From assembly GCF_030846195.1 (NCBI RefSeq), contig NZ_JAVCWH010000003.1:248001-312000 (forward strand): a stretch of DNA of 64,000 bases, written 5' to 3'. This DNA comes from Paracoccus yibinensis (GTDB taxonomy: Bacteria > Pseudomonadota > Alphaproteobacteria > Rhodobacterales > Rhodobacteraceae). The notes below the pieces were generated by a model. That model made no database searches. It was not told the DNA's origin and worked only from the letters and a program-made list of their open reading frames with translations. Positions 48,030 to 57,766 of this stretch are shown piece by piece; positions within the stretch are counted from its first letter, which is position 1, and each line of letters opens with the position of its first letter. The position numbers and the translations under genes were made by a program.

Positions 48030-49040
48030 ATGGGAAAAGTGACGCTGGACAAGGTGGCGCAGGCGGCGGGGGTATCGCTGGCCACCGTGGACCGGGTGGT
48101 GAACCGGCGCGGCGGGGTGTCCGCAGACAAGGAAGCGGCGATCCTGGCGGCTGCCCGCCGCCTGGGCCTTGACCGCAGCCTGCGGGTCACGCCCACGGCC
48201 GCCAAGCGCATCGCGGTCCTGATCCAGCCCCCCTCCAATCCGTTCCATGCCCAGCTGCGCCAGGGCATCGAACAGGCCCGCGCCATTCACCGCGACCTGA
48301 ACCTGCTGTTCCAGGTCGAATGGATCGACCCGGCGCAGCCCGACCGCATTGCCGCCCGGATCGCCCGCGCTTCGGCCTGGGCGGACGGCATGATCCTGAC
48401 CGTTCCCGCCGCCCCGCAGATCGTCGCGGCGATCGAGGCGCTGCCCGCGCGCATCCCGGTCGTCACCATGGCCGACGACGTGCCCGCCGCCAGCCGCGCC
48501 GCCTTTGTTGGCCCCGACGACCGCCAGTCCGGTCGCGTCGCGGGCGACCTGATGGGATACCTGATCGGGCAGGACGGGGGCGACACGCTGGTCCTGATCG
48601 GCCGCTTCGACATGCCGGGCCATGGCGCGCGCAGCGGCGGCTTCATCGACGTGCTGGCCGAACGCCACCCCGCCATCCGCGTCTGCGAGGTCCGGGAAAC
48701 GCATGAGGACAAGGCCACCGCCGCCACCCTGGCCCTGCGCGTGGCGCGGGCGAACCCCGACCTGCGCGGCATCTATCTCTGCACCACCGGCTGTTCGGAA
48801 CTGGTGGCGGCTCTGGCGCCCATCCGCCAGACGCGCCCCATCGCCATCCTCACCCACGAACTGACGCCCCAGCGGCGGGCGCTTCTAAAGACCCGCCAGG
48901 TGCAGGCGATCATCGACCAGAAGCCGGTGCTGGAGGCGCGGCTGGCTGTGGAAACCGTGGCCCGCCTGATCGGCCGCCTGGATGGCGACGCAGGATCGGT
49001 CGCCACCGAGATCCAGATCTTCATGCCGGAAAGCGTTTGA
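48030..49040 (+). CDS. LacI family transcriptional regulator 1
   Basis: 336 residues. N-terminal HTH VTLDKVAQAAGVSLATVDRV followed by the hinge VNRRGGVSADKEAAI, then a periplasmic-binding-like effector domain (IAVLIQPPSNPFHAQLRQG, DTLVLIGRFDMPGHGARSGG, LCTTGCSELVAAL). Probably represses the divergent IolE-like/dehydrogenase operon and itself through the GGGATCCC palindrome; the effector would be an inositol or sugar. The ATG follows a GGGGGGG run acting as ribosome-binding site. Confidence 0.93.
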   Translation: MGKVTLDKVAQAAGVSLATVDRVVNRRGGVSADKEAAILAAARRLGLDRSLRVTPTAAKRIAVLIQPPSNPFHAQLRQGIEQARAIHRDLNLLFQVEWIDPAQPDRIAARIARASAWADGMILTVPAAPQIVAAIEALPARIPVVTMADDVPAASRAAFVGPDDRQSGRVAGDLMGYLIGQDGGDTLVLIGRFDMPGHGARSGGFIDVLAERHPAIRVCEVRETHEDKATAATLALRVARANPDLRGIYLCTTGCSELVAALAPIRQTRPIAILTHELTPQRRALLKTRQVQAIIDQKPVLEARLAVETVARLIGRLDGDAGSVATEIQIFMPESV

Positions 49041-49053
49041 CGCCGCCGCCGAT

Positions 49054-49071
49054 GATGTGAAACCCTCACAT
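49054..49071. promoter_or_regulatory. candidate operator of LacI regulator 2 (ATGTGA-N5-TCACAT)
   Basis: Perfect palindrome ATGTGAAACCCTCACAT at 49055-49071, 36 bp before the second LacI gene. The sequence GATGTGAAACCCTCACA resembles GATGTAAAACCATCATC at 50141, upstream of the transport operon. A partial GGGATCCC core (49079-49086) also follows, like the site of regulator 1. Confidence 0.65.
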
Positions 49072-49106
49072 TCCTGAGGGATCCCGTCACACCGAAAGGA
49101 GGGCCG

Positions 49107-50135
49107 ATGCGCCGTCCGACCATTGCCGACCTTGCGCGCGAGGCGGGCGTCAGCCTTGCCACGGCCGACCGCGTGCTGAACGGCCGCCTGAAGGTGCGAG
49201 AGGAAACCGCGCGGCGCGTGCAAGAGGCGGCGCAGCGCATCGGCTATCACGGTGCCAACGCGATCCGCGCGCGGTTGATGGCGGAACTGCCCGAACTGCA
49301 TGCCGCGCTGATCCTGCAAAAGGAACGACACTCCTTTTACCAGGATTTCGCACGGGAATTTCAGGACCAGGCCGCGCAGATCACCTCGCACCGGGTGCGG
49401 GTGACGGTGCGATTCGCGCAATCGACCCTGCCAGGGGAATTGGAGCAGTTGCTGGAGTCGATGGCAGGGAAGGTCGATGCGGTCGCGGCCACCGGGCTGG
49501 ACCACCACAAGGTCACGGCGGCGGTCAGCACTTTGCGGGCGCGCGGCATCCCCACCTTTTCCCTGCTGTCGGACTTCGCCCAAGGGGTGCGGGAAAGCTA
49601 TATCGGGACCAACAACATCAAGGTCGGCCGAACGGTTGGATGGCTGATTTCCAAGATCGCGCGCAGGCCCGGCAAGGTCGCGGTCTTCATCGGCGGGCAC
49701 CGGTTTCACGGCCACGAACTGCGTGAAACCGGATTTCGCAGCTATTTCCGGGAATACGCCCCCGATTTCGAGTTGCTGAACCCCCAGGTGAACCTGGAGA
49801 CAAGGCAGTTGACCTATGAGGCGGTGACCGAACTTCTGGAACGGCACAACGACATCGTCGGCATCTATTGCGCGGGCGGGGGGATGGAAGGCGCCATCGC
49901 CGCCCTGCGCGAGTTGCGCAAGCCGGGCGACGTGGTGCTGATCGTCAATGAACTGACGCCGGATTCGCGCGAGGCCTTGCAGGACCGCACCCTGTCCGTC
50001 GTCATCAGCACCCCCCTGCGCCAGGTTTGCGAGGAAACCCTGGCCCTGATGATCCAGGCACGCGACCACGGCTTGACCGACAATCCAGGCCAGCGGTTCC
50101 TGCCTTTCCAGATCTGGACACCGGAAAGCCTGTAG
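49107..50135 (+). CDS. LacI family transcriptional regulator 2 (probable inositol regulator)
   Basis: 342 residues. HTH TIADLAREAGVSLATADRVL with hinge NGRLKVREETARRVQEAA, then a sugar-binding-protein-like effector domain with GIYCAGGGMEGAIAALREL. A GAAAGGAGG Shine-Dalgarno precedes the ATG. It is 254 bp upstream of the inositol ABC/iol operon and in the same direction. The palindromes before it and after it suggest it controls both itself and that operon, with inositol or an early intermediate as inducer. Confidence 0.92.
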   Translation: MRRPTIADLAREAGVSLATADRVLNGRLKVREETARRVQEAAQRIGYHGANAIRARLMAELPELHAALILQKERHSFYQDFAREFQDQAAQITSHRVRVTVRFAQSTLPGELEQLLESMAGKVDAVAATGLDHHKVTAAVSTLRARGIPTFSLLSDFAQGVRESYIGTNNIKVGRTVGWLISKIARRPGKVAVFIGGHRFHGHELRETGFRSYFREYAPDFELLNPQVNLETRQLTYEAVTELLERHNDIVGIYCAGGGMEGAIAALRELRKPGDVVLIVNELTPDSREALQDRTLSVVISTPLRQVCEETLALMIQARDHGLTDNPGQRFLPFQIWTPESL

Positions 50136-50389
50136 GCTTTGATGTAAAACCATCATCAGAGGCATCATTTTCCATCAGGAATGATGGCTTTCCCGATCAC
50201 GGCGTGATTGACCCATGGACGGCCTTCCGTGATCTTTCCCTGGCGACGAGCCTTGAGGAGAATCGTCGCCGCCTGCCAAGGACCGACGCCGCGCAAACCC
50301 TGCATCCGCAGGGGTGGCCATTTGCGGCCTGCTGTCTGGCACAGAGTAACGAATAAGGTGCCACGCGCACCATCAGTGGAGGGAAGACC
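50136..50389 (+). promoter_or_regulatory. regulatory leader of the inositol operon
   Basis: 254 bp without a supported gene. It begins with GATGTAAAACCATCATCA (50141-50158), akin to the LacI-2 site at 49054, then the inverted repeat CATCATT / AATGATG (50163-50169 and 50180-50186). A weak TTGACC (50208-50213) with GATCTT 17 bp later could be the promoter. A GGAGGGAAGACC sequence provides the ribosome-binding site for the first binding-protein gene. Confidence 0.5.
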
Positions 50390-51331
50390 ATGAAGCGACT
50401 GCTGACGGCGACCGCGATCTGCGGGCTGCTGGGAACGGCTGCCCAGGCCGAGAATATCGGGGTGTCCATGGCCCTGTTCGACGACAACTTCCTGACCGTG
50501 CTGCGCAACGGGATGCAGGATCACGCGGCCAGCCTGGACGGCGTGACCTTGCAGATCGAGGATGCCCAGAACGACGTGGGCAAGCAGCTGAACCAGATCC
50601 AGAACTTCGTGGCCTCGGGCGTGGACGCGATCATCGTGAACCCGGTCGATACCGACGCCACCGTCGCCATGTCGCAGGCCGCTGCCGACGCGGGCATCCC
50701 GCTGGTCTATGTCAACCGCGAGCCGGTGAACGTGGACAGCCTGCCTGAAAAGCAGGCCTTCGTGGCATCGGACGAAAAGGAATCCGGCACGCTGGAAACC
50801 CAGGAAATCTGCCGCCTGCTGAAAGAGGCCGGCAAGACCGAGGCCAAGGCCGTGGTGCTGATGGGCGAGTTGTCGAACCAGGCCGCGCGGATGCGCACCC
50901 AGGACATCAAGGACGTGATCGCCACGCCCGAATGCAGCTTCATCCAGATCGTCGAGGAGCAGACCGCCAACTGGTCGCGCACCCAGGCCGCCGACCTGAT
51001 GACGAACTGGATCACCTCGGGCCTGGAATTCGACGCGGTGATCTCCAACAACGACGAAATGGCCATTGGCGCGATCCAGGCCATGAAATCGGCGGGCATG
51101 TCGATGGATGACGTGATCGTCGGCGGCGTGGACGCCACGCAGGACGCCCTGGCCGCGATGGAGGCGGGCGACCTGGACGTGACCGTCTTCCAGAACGCGG
51201 CGGGTCAGGGCCAGGGCGCGGTCGATGCCGCGTTGAAGCTGGCGCGCGGCGAGGCGGTCGAGACCAAGGTCTATGTGCCTTTCGAACTGGTGACGCCCGC
51301 GAACCTGGCCGAATACCAGGCCCGGAACTGA
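50390..51331 (+). CDS. sugar (inositol) ABC transporter substrate-binding protein 1
   Basis: 313 residues, signal peptide [20 protein letters not shown]. Periplasmic-binding-protein type 1 fold of the ribose/galactose/inositol class: [56 protein letters not shown], and [20 protein letters not shown]. The ligand is inferred to be myo-inositol from the downstream iol genes. First gene of the operon, closed by a strong stem-loop that likely raises its relative expression. Confidence 0.94.
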   Translation: MKRLLTATAICGLLGTAAQAENIGVSMALFDDNFLTVLRNGMQDHAASLDGVTLQIEDAQNDVGKQLNQIQNFVASGVDAIIVNPVDTDATVAMSQAAADAGIPLVYVNREPVNVDSLPEKQAFVASDEKESGTLETQEICRLLKEAGKTEAKAVVLMGELSNQAARMRTQDIKDVIATPECSFIQIVEEQTANWSRTQAADLMTNWITSGLEFDAVISNNDEMAIGAIQAMKSAGMSMDDVIVGGVDATQDALAAMEAGDLDVTVFQNAAGQGQGAVDAALKLARGEAVETKVYVPFELVTPANLAEYQARN

Positions 51332-51339
51332 GCCCTGCC

Positions 51340-51364
51340 GCCGGGGCGCCCCGCGCGCCCCGGC
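51340..51364 (+). terminator. intercistronic stem-loop after binding protein 1
   Basis: Perfect 10-bp stem GCCGGGGCGC / GCGCCCCGGC with a CCCGC loop, 9 bp after the stop and 27 bp before the ATPase gene. No T-run follows, so it more likely protects the upstream mRNA from 3' decay or attenuates. Confidence 0.65.
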
Positions 51365-51390
51365 ACCCTTTCCCACCGGAGGACAGTTTC

Positions 51391-52929
51391 ATGGTCAGCC
51401 CAAGGACTGCTGCCGCCATCGACCGCGTCCACGCGGCGATCGAGCAGGAAGGCGTCTTGTCGATCAGCGGCATCCGCAAGGAGTTTCCGGGCGTTCTGGC
51501 GCTGGACGACGTGCAGTTGCGCATCCGCCCGGGCACGGTCCACGCCCTGATGGGCGAGAACGGCGCGGGCAAGTCCACGCTGATGAAGATCATCGCAGGC
51601 GTCTATCAGCCCGACGCGGGCGAGATCCGGCTGCGGGGGCAGGTCGTCGCGCTGAAGTCGCCGCTGGACGCGCTGGAACAGGGGATCTCGATGATCCACC
51701 AGGAACTGGCGCTGATGAACTGGATGACGGTGGCCGAGAACATCTGGATCCGGCGCGAGCCCAAGAACCGCTTCGGCCTGATCGACCATGCGAAGATGGC
51801 GCAGATGACGGCCGACCTGTTTGCACGGCTGAACATCAGCTTGGACCCCCGCGCGCAGGTGTCGGACCTGACAGTGGCGCAGAAGCAGATGGTCGAGATC
51901 GCTAAGGCAGTCAGCCACAACTCGGACGTCCTTATCATGGACGAGCCGACCTCGGCGCTGACCGAGCGCGAGGTGGACCACCTGTTCGCCATCATCCGCG
52001 ACCTGCGCCAGCGCGGCATCGGCATCGTCTACATCACCCACAAGATGAACGAGCTGTTCGAGATCGCCGACGAATTCACCGTCTTCCGCGACGGCAAGTA
52101 TGTGGGCACACACAACGCGAAGGACGTGACCCGCGACGACATCATCCGCATGATGGTCGGCCGAGAGATCACCAACATGTTCCCCAAGGTCGACTGCCCC
52201 ATCGGCGACACGATCCTGGAGGTGCGCAACCTGACCCTGCCGGGCGTCTTCCACGACGTGTCCTTCTCCCTGCGGCGCGGCGAGATCCTGGGGCTGGCAG
52301 GCCTGGTCGGGTCCAAGCGGTCCAACGTGGCCGAGGCGCTGTTCGGCGTGACGCCCGCCGACAGTGGCGAAATCCTGATCGACGGCAAGCCCGTCACCAT
52401 CGACAGTCCCGCGCAGGCCATGGCGCATGGCATGGCCTTCCTGACCGAGGACCGCAAGGAAACCGGCTGCTTCCTGACGCTGGATTGCCTGGAAAACATC
52501 CAGTCCGCGCTGATCACCCGCAGCCATGTCAAGCACGGCTTCGTCCAGCAGGCCGCCGTCAACCGCCTGGCCGAGGACATGGCGAAGACCCTGCGGGTCA
52601 AGACCCCGAACCTTCAGGAAACCGTGGAAAACCTGTCGGGCGGCAACCAGCAGAAGCTGCTGATCGCCCGCTGGCTTCTGACGAAACCCCGCATCCTGAT
52701 CCTGGACGAACCCACGCGCGGGATCGACGTGGGCGCGAAATCCGAAATCCACCGCCTGATCACCGAACTGGCCGCGCAGGGCGTGGCGGTGCTGATGATC
52801 TCCTCGGAATTGCCCGAGGTGCTGGGCATGTCCGACCGCATCATGGTCATGCACGAGGGCCATGTGTCCGGCTTCCTGGACCGGGCCGAGGCCGACCAGG
52901 TCAAGATCATGTCGCTTGCGGCGAAGTAA
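51391..52929 (+). CDS. sugar ABC transporter ATP-binding protein (tandem)
   Basis: 512 residues with two ABC domains, as in RbsA/MglA-type importers. First Walker [15 protein letters not shown], signature-like [15 protein letters not shown] and Walker [12 protein letters not shown]. In the second domain the Walker A is degenerate ([16 protein letters not shown]), with the signature [17 protein letters not shown] and Walker [19 protein letters not shown]. It energises uptake with the permease just downstream (12 bp). Confidence 0.96.
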   Translation: MVSPRTAAAIDRVHAAIEQEGVLSISGIRKEFPGVLALDDVQLRIRPGTVHALMGENGAGKSTLMKIIAGVYQPDAGEIRLRGQVVALKSPLDALEQGISMIHQELALMNWMTVAENIWIRREPKNRFGLIDHAKMAQMTADLFARLNISLDPRAQVSDLTVAQKQMVEIAKAVSHNSDVLIMDEPTSALTEREVDHLFAIIRDLRQRGIGIVYITHKMNELFEIADEFTVFRDGKYVGTHNAKDVTRDDIIRMMVGREITNMFPKVDCPIGDTILEVRNLTLPGVFHDVSFSLRRGEILGLAGLVGSKRSNVAEALFGVTPADSGEILIDGKPVTIDSPAQAMAHGMAFLTEDRKETGCFLTLDCLENIQSALITRSHVKHGFVQQAAVNRLAEDMAKTLRVKTPNLQETVENLSGGNQQKLLIARWLLTKPRILILDEPTRGIDVGAKSEIHRLITELAAQGVAVLMISSELPEVLGMSDRIMVMHEGHVSGFLDRAEADQVKIMSLAAK

Positions 52930-52941
52930 GGGAACATCCTC

Positions 52942-53961
52942 ATGAGCAGCCAAGACATCACCGCCCGCGCCCCCGCGCGTCCCCATCGCAAGCTTCCGGC
53001 CGAGGTCAACATCCTGCTGGTCCTGATCGGCATCGCGCTTGTGTTCGAGATCCTGGGCTGGATCTTCCAGGGCCAGTCGTTCCTGTTCTCCTGGAACCGG
53101 CTGAAGATCATGATCCTGCAGGTGTCCGTGATCGGCATCATCGCCGTGGGCGTGACGCAGGTCATCATCTCGGGCGGGATCGACCTGTCGTCCGGGTCAG
53201 TGGTGGGCGCGGTCGCCATGGTGGCGATGTCCTTCGCCCAAGTCTCGACCTATGCCCGTGCGGTCTATCCCGGCCTGACCGACCTGCCGATGATCGTGCC
53301 CCTGCTGATCGGCCTGGGCTGCGGGGCCATCGTCGGCTTCATCAACGGCTGGCTGATCGCCTATACCAAGATCCCGCCCTTCATCGCCACCCTGGGCACG
53401 ATGGTCACGGTGCGCGGCTTCGCCAAGTGGTACACCAAGGGCCAGCCGATCAGCTTCCCGACCGAGGGCTTCGCCTGGATCGGCAGCGGCATGATGCCGG
53501 TCGTGATCTTCATCCTGGTCGCGGCGATCTTCCACGTGGCGATGAAATACACCCGTTATGGCAAGTTCACCTATGCCATCGGCGCCAATGCCCAGGCCGC
53601 CCGCGTGTCCGGCATCGACGTGGAACGCCACCTGGTCAAGGTCTATGTCATCGCCGCGATGCTGGCGGCGCTTGCCGGAATGGTGGTGGCGGCGCGCGGA
53701 CAGACCGCGCAGGCGGGGATGGGGCTTGCCTATGAACTCGACGCCATCGCCATGGCGGTGATCGGGGGCGTGTCGCTCAATGGCGGGCGCGGGTCGATCC
53801 TGGGCACGGCCATCGGGATGATCATCTTCGGGGTCATCATCTCGGGCTTCACGTTCCTGCGGCTCGACGCCTACTACCAGGAAATGATCAAGGGCGCGAT
53901 CGTCGTGGCCGCCGTGGTGGCCGACGTGCATCGGCAAAGAAAGCGCCGCAAGACCAGCTAG
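52942..53961 (+). CDS. sugar ABC transporter permease
   Basis: 339 residues, RbsC/MglC family, about ten helices. Family blocks: IIAVGVTQVIISGGIDLSSG, LGTMVTVRGFAKWYTKGQPI, AIGANAQAARVSGIDVERH and AVIGGVSLNGGRGSILGTAI. It forms the inner-membrane channel with the ATPase and either of the two binding proteins. Confidence 0.95.
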   Translation: MSSQDITARAPARPHRKLPAEVNILLVLIGIALVFEILGWIFQGQSFLFSWNRLKIMILQVSVIGIIAVGVTQVIISGGIDLSSGSVVGAVAMVAMSFAQVSTYARAVYPGLTDLPMIVPLLIGLGCGAIVGFINGWLIAYTKIPPFIATLGTMVTVRGFAKWYTKGQPISFPTEGFAWIGSGMMPVVIFILVAAIFHVAMKYTRYGKFTYAIGANAQAARVSGIDVERHLVKVYVIAAMLAALAGMVVAARGQTAQAGMGLAYELDAIAMAVIGGVSLNGGRGSILGTAIGMIIFGVIISGFTFLRLDAYYQEMIKGAIVVAAVVADVHRQRKRRKTS

Positions 53962-54017
53962 GCCCGCGCCTCAGCCCCCCTGATCCCCCCTTTACACCAA
54001 CCGTCAGGATGCACCCC

Positions 54018-54959
54018 ATGACCAGACTGCCCGGAAAGATTGCCGCCACCACCGCCCTCTGCCTGTCGCTGGCAGCACCCGCCCTGGCGGAAACCCGGAT
54101 TGGCGTCACCATGACCTCGTTCGACAACCCCTTCCTGACGATCCTGCTGAACGGCATCCGCGCCGAGGCCGAGCGGACCGAAGGCGTCACACTGTCGGTC
54201 GAGGATGCGCAACTGGACGTGGCGAAACAGCTGAACCAGGTGCAGAACTTCGTGGCGAACGGCGTGGACGCGATCATCGTGAACGCGGTCGATGGCGACA
54301 GCACGGCCGCCATCACCGCCGCCGCGACAGGCGCGGGCATTCCGCTGATCTATGTGAACCACCCGCCGGCGGAACTGGAAACCGGGATGCCCGCAGGGAC
54401 CGCCTATGTGGGTTCCGAGGAAACCGACGCAGGCAACCTGGAAGCCGCCGCCGTCTGCGAGGCCCTGAAGGGGCGCGAGGATCCCAAGGCCGTGATCCTG
54501 ATGGGACCGCTGGAAAACCACGCCGCCCTGGTGCGCACGAAGATGGTCGAGGAAGCCTTTGCCAAGCCCGACTGCCAGGTGGAAATCGTCGAAAAGCAGG
54601 TCGCCAACTGGAACCGCGTCCAGGCGCAGGATCTGGTGACCTCGTGGATGACGGCGGGCCTGGAGTTCGACGCCATCGTCGCCAACAACGACGAAATGGC
54701 GATCGGCGCGGCGCAGGCCCTGGCCGCCACCACCGGCAAGGGCGACATCGTCATTGCGGGCATCGACGCCACTGCCGACGGGCTGGCGGCGATGGAAGCG
54801 GGGCAGATGGACGTGACCGTCTATCAGAACGCCACCGGCCAGGGCGAACAGGCGGTGAAGGCCGCCGTTGCTGCGGCCAACGGCGAGACGGTCGAATCCG
54901 AACACTGGATCCCCTTCGAGCCGGTCACGCCCCAGAACATGGCCGATTACCAGAAGTAA
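54018..54959 (+). CDS. sugar (inositol) ABC transporter substrate-binding protein 2
   Basis: 313 residues from MTRLPGKIAATTALCLSLAA; an ATG three codons earlier is possible but AGGA fits 54018. Signal peptide ends after ALAE. Closely similar to binding protein 1 in the same operon ([75 protein letters not shown]). Two binding proteins for one permease suggest different inositol isomers or affinities. A stem-loop with a T-run follows. Confidence 0.93.
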   Translation: MTRLPGKIAATTALCLSLAAPALAETRIGVTMTSFDNPFLTILLNGIRAEAERTEGVTLSVEDAQLDVAKQLNQVQNFVANGVDAIIVNAVDGDSTAAITAAATGAGIPLIYVNHPPAELETGMPAGTAYVGSEETDAGNLEAAAVCEALKGREDPKAVILMGPLENHAALVRTKMVEEAFAKPDCQVEIVEKQVANWNRVQAQDLVTSWMTAGLEFDAIVANNDEMAIGAAQALAATTGKGDIVIAGIDATADGLAAMEAGQMDVTVYQNATGQGEQAVKAAVAAANGETVESEHWIPFEPVTPQNMADYQK

Positions 54960-54967
54960 GCGGTGCC

Positions 54968-55009
54968 GCCGGGCGGGGCGTCTCCTCCTCCCCGCCCTGC
55001 CCGGCTTTT
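54968..55009 (+). terminator. intrinsic terminator-like stem-loop before iolH
   Basis: GCCGGGC (54968-54974) pairs with GCCCGGC (54999-55005), with an inner GGGG/CCCC, followed by TTTT. It lies in the 71-bp gap between the transport and catabolic genes, where it may terminate part of the transcripts. Confidence 0.65.
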
Positions 55010-55030
55010 CAAATACGACAGGACCACCCC

Positions 55031-55945
55031 ATGCGCATTGCCATCGACCCCTTCATGCACCGCCATCTGCCGCTCGAGGCGATCCCCGCCAAGGTCAAGG
55101 AGCTTGGCTATGACTGGATCGAACTGTCGCCGCGCGGCGATTTCCTGGAATGGTTCAAGGCCCCGCGCGTGTTCCCCGACCGGATCGCCTCGCTGAAAAA
55201 GGCGCTGAAGGACGCAGACGTGGGCATCGCCAGCCTGCTGCCGATGTATCGCTGGGCTTCCAATGACGAAACGGAACGCCGGGCCGCGGTAAAGCACTGG
55301 AAACGTGCCATCGAGATCGCCGTCGAACTGGGCGTGGACACCATGAACAGCGAATTCGGCCGCGGTCCCCATCCCGACAAGGGGTCCTGCTATTGCTGCC
55401 ACACCGGCAGCATGATCGAGGCCTGCGAGGACGCCTGGTGGCGCAGCATGGAGGAACTGGTCCCGATCTTCGAGCGCGAGGGGATCAACCTGCATATCGA
55501 GCCGCACCCCGAGGACTGGTGCGAAACGATCCAGCCCGCGCTGGACATCATCCGCACGGTGAACTCGAAGAACGTGCGCTTCCTTTATTGCGCGCCGCAC
55601 ACCTTCTATTTCGGCGACGACACGACGGCCATGCTGCGCGAGGCCGCCGATGTGCTGGCCCATGTCCATGTGGGCGACACCTTCAACCACAAGGCCTCAA
55701 GCGGGTTGCGCTATATCCTGAACCCGCCGGGCACGCAGGCGCGCGTCCACCAGCACCTCAACATCGGCCAGGGCGAGGTGCCCTGGGACGAGTTCTTCGG
55801 CACGCTGGCGGAAATCGGCTTCGACGGCATCATGACCGCCTGCGTCTTCGCCTGGGAAGACAAGGCCGACCAGTCCGGGCGCTTCATGCGCGCCGAGATG
55901 CAGAAATACATCGACCAGTATTGGAAGAAAGGTTCCAAGGAATGA
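55031..55945 (+). CDS. iolH: myo-inositol catabolism protein IolH (TIM barrel)
   Basis: 304 residues, xylose-isomerase-like barrel. Strong resemblance to IolH of Bacillus: [60 protein letters not shown], the [10 protein letters not shown] segment and [20 protein letters not shown]. Its exact reaction in inositol use is unsettled. ATGA overlap with iolG. Confidence 0.9.
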   Translation: MRIAIDPFMHRHLPLEAIPAKVKELGYDWIELSPRGDFLEWFKAPRVFPDRIASLKKALKDADVGIASLLPMYRWASNDETERRAAVKHWKRAIEIAVELGVDTMNSEFGRGPHPDKGSCYCCHTGSMIEACEDAWWRSMEELVPIFEREGINLHIEPHPEDWCETIQPALDIIRTVNSKNVRFLYCAPHTFYFGDDTTAMLREAADVLAHVHVGDTFNHKASSGLRYILNPPGTQARVHQHLNIGQGEVPWDEFFGTLAEIGFDGIMTACVFAWEDKADQSGRFMRAEMQKYIDQYWKKGSKE

Positions 55946-56952
55946 CCGTCAGAATTGGTGTCATCGGCACCGGAGCCATCGGCCGCGACCATGCCCGCCG
56001 CATCAACCAGGTGCTGTCGGGCGGCACCATCACCGCGCTGTCCGACGTGAACCGCGCCTCCGCCGAAGCGGTCAAGGCCGACATCGCCCCCGATGCCACG
56101 GTCTTTGCAACCGGCGAGGAATTGATTGCCTCGGATCAGGTCGATGCCGTGCTGGTCACCTCCTGGGGTGCCACGCATGAACAATACGTGCTGGCCGCCA
56201 TTGCCGCCGGAAAACCCTGCTTCTGCGAAAAGCCGCTGGCCACGACCGCCGAAGGCGCCAAGCGCATCGTCGATGCCGAGGTGGCCCACGGCAAGCGTCT
56301 GGTCCAGGTCGGCTTCATGCGCCGCTATGATGAAGGTTATGTCGCGCTGAAGAAGGTGGTGGACGGACAGATCGGCGCGCCGATCATGGTCCATGCCGCG
56401 CATCGCAACCCGACTGTCCCGGAAGCCTATACCACCCCCATGGCGATCCACGACACGCTGATCCACGAGATCGACGTGTTCCGCTGGCTGCTGGACGACG
56501 ACTATGTGTCCGCCCGCGTGACCTTCCCCCGTTCGGCGGCCCGCAGCCATGCCAAGCTACGCGACCCGCAGATCGTGACGCTGGTGACGGCCAAGGGCAC
56601 GGTGATCGACACCGAGATCTTCGTGAACTGCCACTACGGCTATGACATCCAGTGCGAGGTCGTGGGCGAGGATGGCGTGGCGCGCCTGCCCGAACCGATG
56701 GCGATCCAGACCCGGCTGGCGGCCACGCGCGGCAACCCGATCCTGACCGACTGGAAGGACCGCTTCGTCGCCTCCTACGACGTGGAACTGCAGGACTTCC
56801 TGAAGGCCGCCGCCCAGGGCACCGCCTCCGGTCCGACCTCCTGGGACGGCTACATGGCCGCAGTCACCTCGGACGCCTGCGTCCAGGCGCAGGACGCCGA
56901 AGGCGAGATGATCGCCATCACCTATCCCGACCGCCCCGCCCTTTATGCCTGA
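55942..56952 (+). CDS. iolG: inositol 2-dehydrogenase
   Basis: NAD+-dependent oxidation of myo-inositol to scyllo-inosose, first step of the pathway. 336 residues. Rossmann motif [34 protein letters not shown] and the substrate-site block [18 protein letters not shown]. The catalytic Asp/His region is [18 protein letters not shown]. It overlaps iolH by four bases and is followed by the IolI-like gene after 7 bp. Confidence 0.95.
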   Translation: MTVRIGVIGTGAIGRDHARRINQVLSGGTITALSDVNRASAEAVKADIAPDATVFATGEELIASDQVDAVLVTSWGATHEQYVLAAIAAGKPCFCEKPLATTAEGAKRIVDAEVAHGKRLVQVGFMRRYDEGYVALKKVVDGQIGAPIMVHAAHRNPTVPEAYTTPMAIHDTLIHEIDVFRWLLDDDYVSARVTFPRSAARSHAKLRDPQIVTLVTAKGTVIDTEIFVNCHYGYDIQCEVVGEDGVARLPEPMAIQTRLAATRGNPILTDWKDRFVASYDVELQDFLKAAAQGTASGPTSWDGYMAAVTSDACVQAQDAEGEMIAITYPDRPALYA

Positions 56953-56959
56953 GGACGCC

Positions 56960-57745
56960 ATGCGCTTTGCCCTGAACCACATCGCCGCGCCCAAGCTGTC
57001 GCTGCCCGACTTCTTCACTGCGGCCCGCGACCTTGGCGTCACCGAGGTCGAGATCCGCAACGACCTGCCCGATGTCCTGTCCAATTGGCGACCCGAGGAC
57101 GTGAAGGCCGAGGCCGAGAAGGCGGGTGTGACCATCCTTTCCATCAACGCGCTTTATCCCTTCAACACCTGGACGGGCGACTTGCCCGCGCGGGCCGAGG
57201 CGATGGCCGATTATGCCGCCGCCTGCGGGGCCAAGGCCCTGGTCATGTGCCCGCTGAACGACGGCACGCCCGTGGATTTCGACCAACTGGTGGGCGCGCT
57301 GACAGCGATGAAGACGATCCTCGACACGCGCGGCCTGACCGGGCTGGTGGAACCGCTGGGCTTCCCGATTTCGTCCCTGCGAAGCAAGGCCGAGGCTATC
57401 CGCGCCATCCAGGCGGCTGGCGGGGAAGGCACCTACAAGCTGATGCACGACACCTTCCACCACCATCTGGCTGGCGAAACCGAGTTCTTCCCGGAATGGA
57501 CCGGCCTCGTCCATATCTCGGGCGTGACCGACCCGGCGGTGTCGGTCGCGGACATGCTGGACGCCCATCGGGTGCTGGTGGACGGCGGGGACCGGCTGGG
57601 AAACCTGCCCCAGATCCGGGCGCTGCTGGAGGCGGGCTATGAGGGCCCCTTCAGCTTCGAGCCCTTTGCGGACGAAGTGCATCAGGCCGCCGATCCCAAG
57701 GGCGCAGTGAAGGCCAGCATGGCCTTTGTTTCCGAGCAAGCCTGA
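56960..57745 (+). CDS. iolI: IolI-like TIM barrel isomerase
   Basis: 261 residues from MRFALNHIAAPKLSLPDFF, following GAGGA; an ATG five codons upstream is less likely. Xylose-isomerase-like barrel with VTEVEIRNDLPDVL, LMHDTFHHHLAGETE and GPFSFEPFADEVHQ metal-site segments. It resembles IolI, which isomerises 2-keto-myo-inositol to 1-keto-chiro-inositol and so links D-chiro-inositol to the pathway. The identification is by resemblance and context. Confidence 0.8.
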   Translation: MRFALNHIAAPKLSLPDFFTAARDLGVTEVEIRNDLPDVLSNWRPEDVKAEAEKAGVTILSINALYPFNTWTGDLPARAEAMADYAAACGAKALVMCPLNDGTPVDFDQLVGALTAMKTILDTRGLTGLVEPLGFPISSLRSKAEAIRAIQAAGGEGTYKLMHDTFHHHLAGETEFFPEWTGLVHISGVTDPAVSVADMLDAHRVLVDGGDRLGNLPQIRALLEAGYEGPFSFEPFADEVHQAADPKGAVKASMAFVSEQA

Positions 57746-57766
57746 CCCCAGACAAGGACCGATCCC

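Noticed and set aside
46980-48857. Long minus-strand extension of the Gfo/Idh/MocA gene through the IolE-like and LacI genes
   Set aside because: It runs out of frame through the IolE-like gene and antisense to LacI; the ATG at 46979 overlapping the IolE-like stop is the natural start.
50165-50340. Minus-strand peptide with VGPWQAATILLKARRQGKIT, possibly a transposase or integrase remnant
   Set aside because: No family signature, no terminal repeats and no frame support; the region is better explained as the operon leader.
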